A stretch of 64,000 nucleotides of DNA from positions 372,001 through 436,000 of the forward strand of contig CAJQUW010008706.1 of the NCBI GenBank assembly GCA_907163375.1, given 5' to 3'. This document shows positions 32,351-43,365 of the stretch, piece by piece. Below the pieces are notes generated by a model, which had not been told where the DNA came from, searched no databases, and worked only from the letters and a program-made list of their open reading frames with translations. Made by a program: the position numbers and the translations under genes. Source of the DNA: Prostheceraeus crozeri (taxonomy: Eukaryota > Platyhelminthes > Polycladida > Euryleptidae). The stretch's first letter is position 1. Every line of letters begins with the position of its first letter.

Positions 32351-35300
32351 ATGGTTGTCTGTACCAAGTGTGGAAAAGTATTTACTCTCATAGGCAATTT
32401 GCAACGTCATGAAAAATTTTGTAAGTTAGGAAAAACGTATCAATGTAGCAAGTGTCCATATAAGACGAATAGGATAGATAATCTTAAGAGGCATAAACTT
32501 GTATGTAATAATAAACCGAATGATAGCATAACAGAGTCAAATTCAAATAATCAAAATAGATCTACTTCTAAGCCAACAACCAGCGCTTCAACTAACATAC
32601 AAAACTTTATGCAATACTGCTCTCGGTGTGGCAAAACGTATAACTCTATAAGTAGATTTCGACAGCATATGAATGTACATAACACAAATAGTGAGATGAA
32701 TATGCATAATAACTATGGAACTGTTAGTCTCAGCGAAAGCGCACTCAATGGCCATGCACGTGTGTATGATATCACGCCAACAACACCTACTGTGGACATA
32801 ACATCATTCTTAGAAAGCATGCGTTCCATGTTAGGGAATTTAGTGTCTGACTTACTAAGGAGCTATCAATTGCGCGGTCGTCTGATTGCACAAATTCGTT
32901 ATGTCCGTTCTAATCCTCAAGAAGAAGAAACTTTTCTCGCACACTTTACCTCATCATCCTCAAACTATATTTATGACTATGATGCTTGGTTTCAGGATCA
33001 TCTAAATAGTCTAATAAATCATATTGAAGCCTTCGCAAAAAAGGGTAGCAATTGGATTATAGATGATGTACAAAATATAGAGTTCAATGTAATAACAAGT
33101 CCAATACTGTCAGGTGGACAATCATTTCCTCTACCAAAGGAGTTAAAAAACTCTAAAGCTGTCATTAATGTTAATTCAAATGCAAATGATTGCTTCCTAT
33201 ATGCAGTTTTATCAATATTGCATTATAATGAAGTACCTTATTCAAGGAATGAAGTAAAATCATATAGTGAGTGGACATCTGAGCTAAATATGGAAGGCAT
33301 TTCCACAGCAGTATCAATCAAAGATATTTCAAAATTTGAGAAAAAATAATGATATTAAAATTAACATTCACTTTTATGAAAATGGACTCAAAGGTGTTCG
33401 TTACAATAGTAACTTTACTGGTAGGCAAACGATTAATATTTTGCTAATTCTAAACAATGGAGCAGTACACTATTGTGGAATTCCAAAGCTGTCAAGATTG
33501 TATAGGAGAACTTTAAAAAGACATAAATACTTCTGCGAAAGATGCACTCAGTCATTCACATATAAAACAACACTAGAACGACACTTCCAGTTTTGCATTT
33601 GAGGAAAAGCACAAATAGAAAAAATGCCATCGGATCTAAAAGTACTAACAAGTAGCATGGAATATCAACAAAGTCCTCCTTTAGTAATTTATGCAGATAT
33701 AGAGTGCTACATTGATAATAAAATACATAAACCTGCGGCCATTGGAGCTTATCATGTCTGGCATAATGCCCTTCAATCGAAATTTGAAAACAAGTATTAC
33801 CTCTTTGAGGGAGAAAATTGCATAATTAGTTTCTTGCACCACTTAGAAACTGTAGCCAAAGACTTATATGACAACCAATGTGCAACAACTAGGCACCCAA
33901 TGACACTGTCAGCGGATGAAAAAGCAAGCCATGAGAATGCAGAATGTTGCAACAAATGTAAATCGAAATTCAGCGATGAAGTCATAAAAGTTCGCGATCA
34001 TGATCATATCACCGGACGATATAGGCAAACATTATGTAGGAAATGCAATCTCCGGTTAAGACTTAACAGACGGGAGCTCCCCATATTTTTCCACAATTTT
34101 AAAAATTATGATAGTCACATCGTTTGCTATAAAGCGATTGGAAGAATGAAATCTTGGAAATTAGATGTTGTAGCAGCAACTGCTGAAAAATATATAACTT
34201 TATCCGCCAGTGTCCCTGTAAATGAATATAAAGGGCAGACAGTATACTTTAAACTAAAATTCTTAGACTCATATCAATTTCTAAGTGCATCCTTGAGTGA
34301 ATTAGCCAAGGGCTTGCAAACGTATGAGCATGTAGAGACATTAAGGGTAGAATTTCCACAATTAAGTGATAATGTTTTAAATCAGAAGGGAGTGTTTCCA
34401 TATTCATACTTCAAAAACTTAAACACGTTGACGGAAGACTGTCTACCACCACAATTTGAATTCTATAATGATCCTACTCGTGAGCACTGTTCCGATAGTG
34501 AATATGAACACGCTAACAAGGCATGGATTGAATTTAATTGTAGCACATTTGGTGATTACATGCTGGCATATCTGAAGTTAGATATTTTATTGTTGGCAGA
34601 CATATTTGAAGTGTTTATGGCATTGAGTCAACGTAAGGATGAAGTCGATCCTGTACATTTTGTCAGTCTCCCACATCTTAGCTTTACCTCAGCACTAAAT
34701 TTCTCTTCCAATGATCCCCCACACTACATACAAGATGAAAATATGTACAATCTATTTGAACGAGGAATTAGAGGGGGTATGACTTTCACCAACATTCACC
34801 GAGCGCGTGCACGCATTGAAGAATTAGGAAATAATACACATGAAAGTCGACATTTGACCTACTTAGATGTTAATAACCTTTACGGTTCTTCACTCAGTAG
34901 GAATCTACCCCACTCAAATTTCAAATGGTTGAATGAAAGTGAATTAGATAAATTTTAAAATGAAGAAAATGTTCAAAATATAGATGATGATGGTGAAATC
35001 GGCTACATTTTTGATTTAGATTTAGAGTATCCTGCAGCCATTCATGATGACACTGCCGATTTCCCATTAGCTCCAGAAATGCAGATGATTGAAAAGAGAA
35101 TGTTTTCACACTATATGAAAAATCTATATAAAAAAGTAAGACCAAATACACATTTTTCTTCTATCAAGAAACTTCTGCTCTATCAATTTGATAGGGAAAA
35201 TTATCTAGTCCACTGCTCAATTTTAAAATTTTACTTGACCATGGGCATGAGAATCAAGAAGATTCATAGTGGCATAAAATTCACACAAAAGCCTTAGTTA

Positions 35301-36209
35301 AAAACATACATTGATATGAACTCTCAAAAGAGGGCTCAATCAAACACTGACTTCGAAAAGTCATTCTACAAATTGAAAAATAATTCTTTATATGGTAAAA
35401 TAATGGAAAATGTAAGGAGAAGGAAAAAATTTAAACTAGTCAACAATGAGAAACAACTACTGAAATTGTCAAATCATCCTCTCTATGTTCAACACAAAAT
35501 ATTTGATGAAGATCTGGTTGGTATGGAAATGTACAGACCTTCAATAGTTTTAAATAAATTAATATATGTTGGTCAAGCAGTACTTGACTATAGTAAGTTG
35601 GAAATGTATCAATTATATTACAATGATCTAAGAGGGTGTCCACTGATAAATAGAACGCGGCTTTGCGGAGGTGATACCGACAGTTTCTTCCTATGTTTAT
35701 ACACATCACCATCTGTCCGTCTGGAAGATATACTTCTATACTTCGGTGAAAAGTTTGACTCTTCAAACCATGACAGTCATCACCGACTATACTCAACTAC
35801 AAACAAAGCTAGATTAGGTTGATTTAAGGATGAATGTGCTGGAAAGTTGCTTGAGGAAATGATCCTACTAAAACCGAAAATGTATTCAATGAAATATCTA
35901 GACTCTACGAATCATAGCATCAAACGTGCAAAAGGAATTCAGAGAGCAGCAGTTAAAAAATTGAAACATAATGACTATAGGAGTGTCTATTATAGTGAGA
36001 ATGATACAACTGAAGATATGACAATTATAAATTCAAAAAATCACATAGTTAGCACAAAATCATTTAGGAAGCGAGGTCTTTCACTTTGGGAGGATAAGCG
36101 CTGTTGGCTGGATAAAAATTTATCATTACCATATAGACACTACAGCCTAGGTCTTCCTCCACCGTCGAAGAGAAGGAGATGCCTTCATGTCACAGGTGAT
36201 GTAGAATAA
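32351..36209 (+). pseudogene. pPolB: Protein-primed family B DNA polymerase with N-terminal zinc fingers, broken
   Basis: The N-terminus has three C2H2-like fingers (CTKCGKVF, CSKCPYKT, CSRCGKTY) and a fourth near 33,530 (CERCTQSF). The exonuclease motifs are YADIECY, FHNFKNYDSH and YLKLDILLLAD. An endonuclease-VII-like insert has VRDHDHITGRYR with CxxC pairs. The polymerase motifs are A (YLDVNNLYGSSL), B (KLKNNSLYGK), C (GGDTDSFF) and K-x-Y (KPKMYS). All catalytic residues remain, but one frameshift in an A-run (about 33340-33349) and four in-frame stops (TGA 33600, TAA 34956, TAG 35295, TGA 35820) break the gene. In Polintons this enzyme replicates the element from a protein primer. As read here it cannot be made full length. 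Confidence 0.93.
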
Positions 36210-36473
36210 GTCTAAATTAAGAAAAAAACAATACAATATTCCACTTGTAATAGATCTTGCGATTGCTGCATCTTCCGACATGTAGCAACACTTACTAATA
36301 CATAAGTAGTCTTACTAAAATTGAAATTTCTACATCTTTCCGATATGTAGAAATGATTACTAATAAATAGGTAGTCCTAATGTGAATGAATATGTGAATG
36401 ATTTGTACTCAACATCATTCCGATATGTTGAGCTAATAAAATAACAAACTTTAGGCAAACATTAAACCTAAAT
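36210..36473. repeat. Short tandem motifs between polymerase and next gene
   Basis: Variants of 'ACATCTTTCCGATATGTAGAAA' occur about three times (near 36270, 36330 and 36410), each with an internal ACAT..ATGT inverted pair. They could form small hairpins; a terminator role is possible but unproven. Confidence 0.45.
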
Positions 36474-37424
36474 TTGAAACATAGCTTTCGGAACATGCCT
36501 CATTACATTAGAACATGGAAACTTAGTGACGTTCAAAACGTTCACATAACAAATTCTAAAAGAATAGCATTTCGTCATTCAATAGCAAATAGTGATCGAA
36601 AACATCGTGGCGTTTGCAATAGTATTGACTCATTGCCTTCACTGAAAGACTTTGCGGATCTCATTGACAACCATAAGACTCGGATCAAGATTCCTCTCGA
36701 TGACAAGGTATGGATAAAGTGTGATTCATCAGTCAAACTATACGTCTGTTCACCAAAACGGGAAGATGTTGAATATCGATTTTTTCGTTTCAGTGACGTC
36801 ACATGGAAAACCTTTACAAGGGAGATACTACCACAGATAACGTCATTCATTAAAGATGGAGGACATCAAACGGTTGGAAGTTGTAAAGCGGATGTTAACT
36901 ACAAAAGCAAAGTCAAAACTCAATCTACAAGAGATCGAGAGGAATATACCCAACCGAAAACAATGGTTACTGACAAAACGCAAATTGAAGCCGACAACGA
37001 GCTTACATCTTGGAAGACCCTCAATGTTAACATGGAGGATTCAGAGGAAGGATAAATCTCTCACTATCCTATTCTTTTCAAATGGAACAATCCAATGTAT
37101 TGGAAGGGTCATGGAGGGTGATCTCTCATATCTACACTTTACTTTGGAACATTTACTTGGTGATTCATTATCTGATTGGGAAGTGAAGACAATGACCGTG
37201 TTATGTGAATTACACTATCACTATGACTTCCGTAAAGTTACATCATCACATAATCTAACTTATGAAGTGGAGTTATTTCCAGCATCTCAATTGACTAACT
37301 GGCATCCATATCATGTTCATGTGTTCCGTAATGGAAAATTGTGATAACCGGCATCAAAGACATAAGTGATGTACCTCCCGTCATATGTGATTTGAAAAAA
37401 TGTTTCATGAAAACCAAATTGTAG
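36474..37424 (+). pseudogene. Polinton protein with TBP-like strand motifs, two compensating frameshifts
   Basis: The frame beginning at 36474 (193 codons) is followed by an overlapping +1 frame (36856-37344). That frame contains LTILFFSNGTIQCIGR and later YHVHVFRNGK, and stops at TGA 37342. After one base shift near 37335 the first frame resumes with KIVITGIKD and ends at TAG 37422-37424. The repeated 'F-x-N/S-G-x-I-x-x-x-G' strand is the signature strand of TATA-binding-protein-like repeats (S-G-K-I-V-x-T-G), seen here twice about 100 residues apart. This is pattern recognition, not proof. The first half has no known motif. Convergent minus-strand genes begin just beyond it. Confidence 0.4.
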
Positions 37425-37615
37425 ATTTTGTATATATGTGAATAGATAATGAAATATGAATATGTTTTTGTTTTCCTTATAAACCCTTGTTTTGGAGAAA
37501 AGAGAGCAAGTTAATGATACAACATAACACTTTATTTCAAAACTGTTTCGACATATTTAGTAAGAATTACATCATTTTTATCACAGTTTTTTGAAAATAG
37601 TTCTAAAGCACTTTT

Positions 37616-37996
37616 TCAGTTATTTTTCAATGGTCTCTCGTTGACAAAATAGAGTACATAGCCATCGCACATTAGAGATGTAATACTTTGAAGTGGGAAC
37701 AATGTCACTTTCCTAACAGTCCAGGAGAACCTGTTCATCCATAATGCGATATCATGTAAACGAGGTTGATTAAGAGAGTCAAAATATTCGGCAACTTTAT
37801 AACGATTGATGTATACAGCAATCCAATGTTTTCCGGGAAGATTGTTGGTATCCGTATTGATGATAAGCGAACAAGGATAGAAAGGAATTGAATCAGGTAA
37901 ATTATCTCTAGAAAAGACATTGAGAAATATTGTCTTGGAGTAGGGATGAGCTTTCCTCATTTTCTTCAAGATTTCTATGTTGCTTAAGTTACTCAT
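37616..37996 (-). CDS. PRO: Adenovirus-type cysteine protease
   Basis: 126 residues. The catalytic His is in GKHWIAVYI, the acidic residue in AEYFDSL, the oxyanion Gln in LFPLQS and the nucleophile Cys in SLMCDGYVLYF. That is the order and spacing of the C5/Ulp1-like proteases of Polintons and adenoviruses, which mature the capsid proteins. It is short for the family. The start is set by a 4-base ATGA overlap with the stop of the major capsid gene, implying coupled translation from one message. Confidence 0.88.
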   Translation of the reverse strand: MSNLSNIEILKKMRKAHPYSKTIFLNVFSRDNLPDSIPFYPCSLIINTDTNNLPGKHWIAVYINRYKVAEYFDSLNQPRLHDIALWMNRFSWTVRKVTLFPLQSITSLMCDGYVLYFVNERPLKNN

Positions 37997-39276
37997 CTCT
38001 GATAGCTGACAGTCACGTCTCTCATTCTTGTTATCTCAACTTTGCTATCATAGATAGCATAAATGACACAAATAATTGTTTTCTTAATAGGTGACTCAAA
38101 TGATACCTCCAGTCGTAGATTTCCAGGCTTTGTAACTCCTACGCTTTCACCACCTAGATCTGCATCTGCTGTGAGGTTGTACATAATGAAGAAGTAGCCA
38201 TTCTTGTACATATCCATTGTAATTCCATTTGAATCATCTGTATTAAACATGTTGAGGGCGGTGAAAGTAGAACCATATTCACGTGCGAATTTACCATCTT
38301 TGAAATTAGGCTCATATGCTTTGCAAGATACAAATTTCCCATCCTGATAGAGTGCTAGTTTGCTAACATTAAAGTGTTGGAAATTGAATGGATTCTTTTC
38401 AAAAGCACCAATGAATGCCTCATTTTCCACAAATGTGATATACACCGCATTTGGCATTGGAGTGGGAAAAAGATTTGGGTAGGCATGTGAGGATGATCCC
38501 GCACCAATTGTGAAGTTTGTCAACACACTGTGATTAACTGGATATATTGCATTGTTTTTGCTCAATCCTGTCGCATGCTCGTTGATGACTGACGAGTTCA
38601 TTGTTGCTCGCCTTACATTGAGCACGGCATTACTTATGTTGACTTGATAGTTTGTAGCTCCAAAAGCCATTAACGCGAACTCAGGATTTGCACGAATAAA
38701 TTTTATTTGCATTTTAACCTGTGATAGCAGATATCTAGATTGACTAAGGAAATCAAGATAGACGGGTCCTTTCAAGTATAATTCCTTTGAATCCGCTGTT
38801 AAATCCATTCGTCTTTTCAACCCTGTATTTGAGACATCATCAAATTTCCCTTGCTGATCATCATACCACCCAGAAACTTGCAAGTGTGACTGTTTAGCTT
38901 GCTTTTGAAATTGAGTCATTGTATGTATATATGCTCCATATGGATATGCTCGATCCCCTCCTTCAATCTGTTTGTCATTCAATATTAGATACACATCTGA
39001 GAACAGACTGGCAATAGGAAGATTTGCTAATCCCACTTTATCCTTGGATGAATCGATATTTGTACCATCAGTCTTCTTAATTTGTATACACAACTCTAAA
39101 TCAATGGATTGACAGTCAATATAATCTTGAGGATTGGCAGGTATATCAAACTGAATAGGCTGCTGGTTACCATCGACATTTGTTTTGGGGACTATGTCTA
39201 CAATTGTTGAGGAGATGATGTCTCTCTGATGAGGGGGAGAATCGAAGAAACACAAAGCCGAATTGATACTCTGCAT
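37993..39276 (-). CDS. MCP: Major capsid protein, double jelly-roll
   Basis: 427 residues, intact. The N-terminus (FFDSPPHQRDI) and the first jelly-roll region, with DLELCIQIKK and SLFSDVYLILNDKQIEG, followed by YPYGAYIHTMTQF, match Polinton hexon-like proteins. The second barrel covers about 220-420, with PNAVYITFVENEAFIGAF and NGYFFIMYNLT. In virus-like Polintons this protein trimerises into the capsid facets. Its ATG lies 10 bases after the stop of the pVI-like gene and its stop overlaps the protease start. Confidence 0.92.
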   Translation of the reverse strand: MQSINSALCFFDSPPHQRDIISSTIVDIVPKTNVDGNQQPIQFDIPANPQDYIDCQSIDLELCIQIKKTDGTNIDSSKDKVGLANLPIASLFSDVYLILNDKQIEGGDRAYPYGAYIHTMTQFQKQAKQSHLQVSGWYDDQQGKFDDVSNTGLKRRMDLTADSKELYLKGPVYLDFLSQSRYLLSQVKMQIKFIRANPEFALMAFGATNYQVNISNAVLNVRRATMNSSVINEHATGLSKNNAIYPVNHSVLTNFTIGAGSSSHAYPNLFPTPMPNAVYITFVENEAFIGAFEKNPFNFQHFNVSKLALYQDGKFVSCKAYEPNFKDGKFAREYGSTFTALNMFNTDDSNGITMDMYKNGYFFIMYNLTADADLGGESVGVTKPGNLRLEVSFESPIKKTIICVIYAIYDSKVEITRMRDVTVSYQR

Positions 39277-39286
39277 CGTATTAGCT

Positions 39287-39769
39287 TTACAAATATGTTG
39301 TCTTCCTTCGTTTTGACTCGTTTCTAGTCGCTGTGGAATTTCGTTTGCGCTTTCTTGTTTTCACTCGACGTCTAGATTTAGAACGTGCTGCTCTAGTCGG
39401 CTTTTTAATTTTCCTGCGTCTTTGCTTAGTAACTCGACCGGATCCAACTTGTCTTGACTTCCTACGCTTCTTCCGAACTGTACGTCTCGTCTTTGTTAAA
39501 TCATCTAATGCGTCTATGGCAGATTGCTGTGCGCGCATTTTCATAGATTCACCGATATCCTCACCTTGAAGCGCATCAGCTGCAACATTTGCACCAAAAT
39601 CTAAAGCCCTGCTTCCAACACGCTTCATGATTGGTACGCCATACTTTTTGAGTGTTGGAAGAACCATATGTCTTAGTGCACCAAATATGCCTCCTCCAAC
39701 TTGTCGTCTACCTCCAACAAACACGGGATAACCGCTCTGATTTGATGGTCTACTGTAAATGCCTGTCAT
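39287..39769 (-). CDS. pVI/core-like small basic virion protein
   Basis: 160 residues. The first 20 are polar with G-G repeats (FVGGRRQVGGGIFGALRHMV). An amphipathic segment follows (LPTLKKYGVPIMKRVGSRALDFG), then an acidic stretch and a strongly basic tail from about residue 95 (KKRRKSRQ, KSRRRVKTRKRKRN). Adenovirus pVI has a membrane-active amphipathic helix and its core proteins bind DNA; similar proteins sit beside the capsid gene in Polintons. I infer a minor virion or DNA-condensing role. The sequence is intact. Confidence 0.75.
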   Translation of the reverse strand: MTGIYSRPSNQSGYPVFVGGRRQVGGGIFGALRHMVLPTLKKYGVPIMKRVGSRALDFGANVAADALQGEDIGESMKMRAQQSAIDALDDLTKTRRTVRKKRRKSRQVGSGRVTKQRRRKIKKPTRAARSKSRRRVKTRKRKRNSTATRNESKRRKTTYL

Positions 39770-39812
39770 TATGGCTATTGAATAACTATGGAAGTCACAA
39801 TAGCGTAAAGCC

Positions 39813-40472
39813 TTATTCTCGTGACCTAATATGTAGGGTCAAAACATTAACACCACCACAGAACGGTACTACCTCTCCTGCGTCATCATGAATTGATATG
39901 TCAATTCCATTGATGAAATTTCGGCTGATTGGTAGATACATTGTGTTAAAAAATTCTCGATTGATTAGTTGCTTCCTTACGGATGAGAGAGGAAATGTGC
40001 GCAGAAGTGGGGCCTCAATGTCGCCAAACCTTGTATATTCAATAATGTTACAATAGACGTATAAGTTACTTATATCACGCTCTAGTGATGGGGCTGTATC
40101 GCCTATTGATGTGCCTTCATAAATAGTTGATTTTGAGAATCCCAATGTGGTCGTTAACACGCTATCCAGCTTGATAAGAGAGTTCTTCCCTACCTTTAGA
40201 ATCATGCGTTTCTTATGTGGGTCATAAGAAAAGTGATATTTATCTGCATCAAGGTAATCTACACCAAACTCATTTAACTTTGTACACAATTCAGATGGCG
40301 TTTTCAAGCTTTCAATGTTCAAATTAACTCTTTTTACAAGTTCACTGGAAGTAGACAATTCATCACCCAATATGTCTTCTCTGTATACGTGGATATCCCA
40401 TGAAGCATTTGTTGATGCTTTGAGTTTAGAAGAGGACAATTGAACCTTGAATGTATCATTTAATTCTGTCAA
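39813..40472 (-). CDS. mCP: Minor capsid (penton-like) protein, C-terminal type
   Basis: 219 residues. It contains YHFSYDPHKKRMILKV, LTTTLGFS and NLYVYCNIIEYTRFGDIEAP. It then has PLLRTFPL and, at the end, FINGIDISIHDDAGEVVPF. This block is the conserved C-terminal half of Polinton single-jelly-roll penton proteins. The ATG overlaps the upstream gene's stop by four bases (ATGA, 40469-40472). It may be a separate subunit or the second half of a split penton gene. Confidence 0.8.
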   Translation of the reverse strand: MTELNDTFKVQLSSSKLKASTNASWDIHVYREDILGDELSTSSELVKRVNLNIESLKTPSELCTKLNEFGVDYLDADKYHFSYDPHKKRMILKVGKNSLIKLDSVLTTTLGFSKSTIYEGTSIGDTAPSLERDISNLYVYCNIIEYTRFGDIEAPLLRTFPLSSVRKQLINREFFNTMYLPISRNFINGIDISIHDDAGEVVPFCGGVNVLTLHIRSRE

Positions 40473-41416
40473 CCAAGGTGCGCTTTAAGGCCCTTAAACA
40501 TCCCAATCATTTCAGATCCGAATTCAATAACAGCGGACTCAGACTTTTCCAATGGTGTCTTTTTAGTAAAAACAATAAATTCTGCCTCCGTTTCAACAGT
40601 AAATAAAGTTACTTTCTCTTTCTTATATTCACAAGTCATTAACGTTTCTGGCACTGATCCTTGAAACTTTCTTGCAAAGTCTTCAACACTTCCATTGACC
40701 TCAAATTTATTTTTTACTCGGATGCTCCTTTTTTGTAATGCATACAATGGCACAATTCTACATTGAAAATCAGTGACTTTCCTCTCCGAATTCCACCCAC
40801 GTCCATTGTACCAATACCTTGATGAGAAAGTTGTTCTGGAATACCCAAAAGTATGACTCAAATCCTTACCTAATACAAGAAGAACATGCTTCCCTTCTTT
40901 AATCAATTTTGTTGACCCCTTTATGACTGGTTTGTAGAATTTATTCAAAGTCAGCTTGAAGAGATCATTTATTCGTTCAAACATTCTACCGATTTCCTTT
41001 TCTGTATCTTGCAAGCTCATTGTGGGAACCTTAGAATCAAAAGTTGACGTTGCAAATGCCTTTTGAATTTTAATCATGTTTTGGACAGATGGTAAAGATG
41101 TTGAAAAAGGATGTAAAGTTAGATGATGAAAAGCCCATGTACCATGTAGACTATTTTGAAATATGCGAAAGCAATCATCCTTCTCTCGCACTTCTTTATG
41201 TAATTCAAAATAGTTGTTCTTTAGCAAACTGATATCGTTGTAATAAGTAATTTCAGTTAGAGCAACTTCATGGGGTCCATGCAGAGTAAATGGATTAGCG
41301 AATTCAACAGAGTATAGAGATGGTTTGTTACTTGGGAATATCTTGGGGTTGCTATTGCTAGGAAGAATGATGTTGAAGTTAGAAGACATGTTAAACTCAT
41401 ATATGGAAGAAGTCAC
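40469..41416 (-). CDS. mCP: Minor capsid (penton-like) protein, N-terminal type
   Basis: 315 residues. It begins with the Polinton penton N-terminal block (ILPSNSNPKIFPSN, then FTLHGPHEVALTEITYY). Further on FERINDLFKLTL with KHVLLVLGKDLSHTFGY resembles a diverged version of the LGF block also seen in the downstream gene, so the two may be paralogues rather than halves. It lies 13 bases after the integrase chromodomain frame and overlaps the next gene by ATGA. It is intact. Confidence 0.75.
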   Translation of the reverse strand: MTSSIYEFNMSSNFNIILPSNSNPKIFPSNKPSLYSVEFANPFTLHGPHEVALTEITYYNDISLLKNNYFELHKEVREKDDCFRIFQNSLHGTWAFHHLTLHPFSTSLPSVQNMIKIQKAFATSTFDSKVPTMSLQDTEKEIGRMFERINDLFKLTLNKFYKPVIKGSTKLIKEGKHVLLVLGKDLSHTFGYSRTTFSSRYWYNGRGWNSERKVTDFQCRIVPLYALQKRSIRVKNKFEVNGSVEDFARKFQGSVPETLMTCEYKKEKVTLFTVETEAEFIVFTKKTPLEKSESAVIEFGSEMIGMFKGLKAHLG

Positions 41417-41429
41417 ATGCTATATTAGC

Positions 41430-42580
41430 TTAAAAGTTACGAGTGTCTTCCACCTCCACATTTTGTAGATCCTGGTGCGTTATCCAGCTATTGAATGAAT
41501 CAGGATATCCTTTCCATTTAACTAGATATTTCCTTTGATTGCCATGACCTTTCCTCCTAATTATTTTGTCAATCATATACACCTCTTCACTTCTGTCTAC
41601 TAATTGCAATTCATAAGAGTAAAATTTTCCTTCAATTGGATTGCCATGGTAATCTATTAATTTATACATGGTGGGTCTAAATTTTGTATTTACTTCATCC
41701 ACAAAAAACTCTTCTTCAGTCCAATTAGGTAGATACCCCTTCCCAAATGTAGACTTAACCTTTGAAATCCGAACTCTATCACCAACATTAATTTTCTTTT
41801 CATTGGAAATGTTTTTCGCTTTCTTATCATACAATCAAAGCCATACATCCATCGCATTATCTGGGGTAACGTCAACTGGTTTCATCTTAATGATTCGATG
41901 GTAGCTTTCATTGTAATTCTTAACAAATTTCTGCAGCTCACCTACCCAAACATGTGTATTTTTGCAGTGAAATAGCGCCATATTTTTGTCTTCAGTGTGC
42001 GATTGAACCTCTCAACCATGGCAGCTTTATAAGCACTTTTGACACTAAACAATTCCACATTATGACTTTTAAGGAGACTTCGAACATGAGAGTTTTCGAA
42101 TTCCTTCCCTTGATCGGTCTGTATTCTTTGCGGAACACGCCCCTCATCGAAAATGCTCTGAAAAGCCCCTTCAACTTCTGGTCCTCGTTTAGATTTCAGC
42201 GCACGTGCCCAAGCATAGCGAGATAAAATATCTATTACAGTTAAGATGTATTTATAGCCATCATTGTACTGTGATATCTGTTGCATGTCAGCCAAGTCCG
42301 CTTGCCATTGACTATCTATATTGTTAACAACACATTTTCTTGTTGGAAACCGCTTTCTCGCATTTTTGTGAAGAGTGTAAGTCGGTTGACTCCTCAACCA
42401 CTTCTTGACTTTCTCTATTCCCACACCTGCTGCACGAGCTAGAACCTCCGGACGACTGAAACTTGCGGGATGATTTAAGTCGTAATAAATCTTTCTGAGT
42501 TTCACTGCTGTACTCATCGTCTTTGTTCTGATTTGCACGCGTATTACTCGCACAGCAACTGCTAACACAATTGATATCAA
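41430..42580 (-). pseudogene. INT: Polinton integrase (DDE) with C-terminal chromodomain, broken
   Basis: The core is in the frame 42580-41942. The N-terminal helices are followed by QADLADMQ (first Asp), RIQTDQGKEFEN (second Asp) and AAMVERFNRTLK (Glu), a D,D-35-E integrase. A one-base frameshift near 41950 moves the reading into HVWVGELQKF, which runs to an in-frame TGA at about 41835. The frame 41834-41430 then supplies an SH3-like region (GDRVRISKVK, FYSYELQLV) and a chromodomain (VYMIDKIIRR, YLVKWKGYPDSFNSWI) with its aromatic residues. Polinton integrases insert the element and make 6-bp duplications; the chromodomain may steer it to methylated histone tails. Confidence 0.92.
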
Positions 42581-42684
42581 CCTCTATGCCCTCTTCTGCT
42601 TTACCTTCGAGCGCAGATTTCAAACAACAGCATAATTTTTGTAACGACATGATATGAGAGAGGCAAGGCTTAATTCATATTTGC

Positions 42685-43365
42685 TTAATATTTACTATAC
42701 TCCTTCGCAACACGCATTGAGCGCCTAGTAGCTCTTTTTGGTTGCAGATCATCGGGATCATGAAGCTCTCGCTTGACCGCCATCGTGGGTGTTTTACTCG
42801 TTGATCCATCTTGTAAGTGACCCTTGTCCAATTCATTCACAGTCGGTCCTCCAATAATATTGTGAGGTACATTTTGATCAGATAAAATTTTCTGAAAATA
42901 TGTCCACCCTTGTGGTGCACCTAGTTTTCGCCTTACATCTCTGACAGCATATTGTAGAAGGTCATCTATGTGACTATTTCTAATAACATCACCAGTTGTT
43001 TCATCTAATATCTCCCCTCTCTCATTGAACTTCACATGTGGATCAATGAAGTCAAATAATCGCTCAGCGCGCACACGATATGGTCGAGGTGTTGACAAGG
43101 TTATAAATCGTCGCAACTTGTCACGAATCTGTCGCCTCTCGTCAATGTTTTCAGCTGCTAACTGCATTCGTCGATAGGGATCCTTAATCTTCTTAATTTC
43201 CACATCCTTTTGTGTTAGTTCCTTAAGTTGATTCGTAATAGGTTGATCTATATTTTTGACTTCCTGTGCACTTGATAATGTAGTCAATTGTACATACTCC
43301 TCTTGAGGAATGACTACCATCTTTGAATACGACATGTTTGAAAATAATAAGGCAACAAAGTACAT
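42685..43365 (-). CDS. Conserved Polinton protein of unknown function
   Basis: 226 codons; the better start is probably the internal MSYSKMVVIPQEEY (about 43335). The opening 'M-V-x-I-P-x-E-E-Y' and the charged helical middle (QIRDKLRRFITL), followed by HIDDLLQYAVRD and GWTYFQKIL, match an uncharacterised protein usually next to the packaging ATPase in Polintons, as I recall the gene order. The C-terminus is basic. It overlaps the 3' end of the ATPase gene by about 50 bases. It is intact. Confidence 0.6.
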   Translation of the reverse strand: MYFVALLFSNMSYSKMVVIPQEEYVQLTTLSSAQEVKNIDQPITNQLKELTQKDVEIKKIKDPYRRMQLAAENIDERRQIRDKLRRFITLSTPRPYRVRAERLFDFIDPHVKFNERGEILDETTGDVIRNSHIDDLLQYAVRDVRRKLGAPQGWTYFQKILSDQNVPHNIIGGPTVNELDKGHLQDGSTSKTPTMAVKRELHDPDDLQPKRATRRSMRVAKEYSKY

